A stretch of DNA of 64,000 bases, taken from Polychytrium aggregatum (Eukaryota; Chytridiomycota; Chytridiomycetes; Polychytriales). Under the pieces are notes generated by a model. The model was given only the letters and a program-made list of their open reading frames with translations. It made no database searches and was not told the origin of the DNA. The position numbers were made by a program, and so were the translations under genes. Location of the stretch: positions 1-64,000 of the forward strand of contig NW_026516236.1 in assembly GCF_025602895.1 (NCBI RefSeq), read 5' to 3'. This document shows, piece after piece, positions 64,000-64,000 of this stretch; position 1 is the stretch's first letter; each line of letters begins with the position of its first letter.

Positions 64000-64000
64000 G

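Larger units (their letters stand above)
61426..64000 (-). mobile_element. Ty3/Gypsy element G (partial, runs off window)
   Basis: A different family from the others, on the minus strand. Gag enters from the right edge, and pol with protease and RT follows. A typical full RNase H and integrase are not seen and no LTR of its own is visible, so it is a broken copy. Confidence 0.82.

Noticed and set aside
1-64000. CRISPR array, rRNA or tRNA genes
   Set aside because: The only regular repeats are the 2303-bp array and LTRs. No short spaced repeats and no tRNA cloverleaf or rRNA sequence were recognised.

Overview
The window looks like repeat-rich nuclear DNA of a filamentous fungus, probably an agaricomycete basidiomycete. 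The reasons are several chromodomain-bearing Ty3/Gypsy families of the Tf1/sushi type, Tc1-like transposons with a fungal-size candidate intron, a protein-kinase-like gene with AT-hooks, and a Sel1-repeat gene. The species is not determined. Almost everything here is mobile-element DNA. Only three host genes are recognisable, and all of them are invaded by LTRs.

Layout. 1-5059: 3' part of a family-1 Gypsy element (A). 5060-16383: a palindromic block whose two 1579-bp arms (5060-6638 and 14805-16383) carry a Cys/His-rich gene and the end of a Sel1-repeat gene. A minus-strand family-1 element (B, 6639-13045) sits between the arms, and two solo LTRs lie in the rest of the Sel1 gene. 16582-17370: a lone family-1 LTR. 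17374-18961: a foldback Tc1-like element with inverted repeats of about 530 bp. About 18990-19238: the head of a second Tc1-like element.

19239-33550: the most unusual region, six nearly identical 2303-bp tandem units. Each carries a protein-kinase-like gene with two AT-hooks, broken near its 3' end by a solo LTR (family C) and a small poly(A) retrocopy. Sequence on the two sides of each LTR reads as one host gene with a 4-bp target duplication, and no primer site or polypurine tract is present. The array is therefore best read as amplified host DNA with an LTR in every unit, not as a retrotransposon that captured a kinase.

32970-51804: a family-C Gypsy element (E) split by two younger complete elements, D (family 1, 34496-40904, target duplication CCAGG) and F (43669-49743, target duplication GTCTG, identical LTRs, whole-looking). 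51805-56856: an eroded stretch with an LTR hit by a Tc1 transposon, an LTR fragment and two solo LTRs with target duplications. 56857-64000: a second F copy cut short by a family-1 LTR, then a broken minus-strand Gypsy element (G).

Three Gypsy families (1, C, F) share one layout: a TATA-like box, 39 nt later a 9-12 nt sequence, and its exact reverse complement just inside the 5' LTR. This is the expected signature of Tf1-type self-priming. Several LTRs lack target duplications and sit at structural breakpoints, so LTR-LTR recombination probably built the palindrome and the kinase array.
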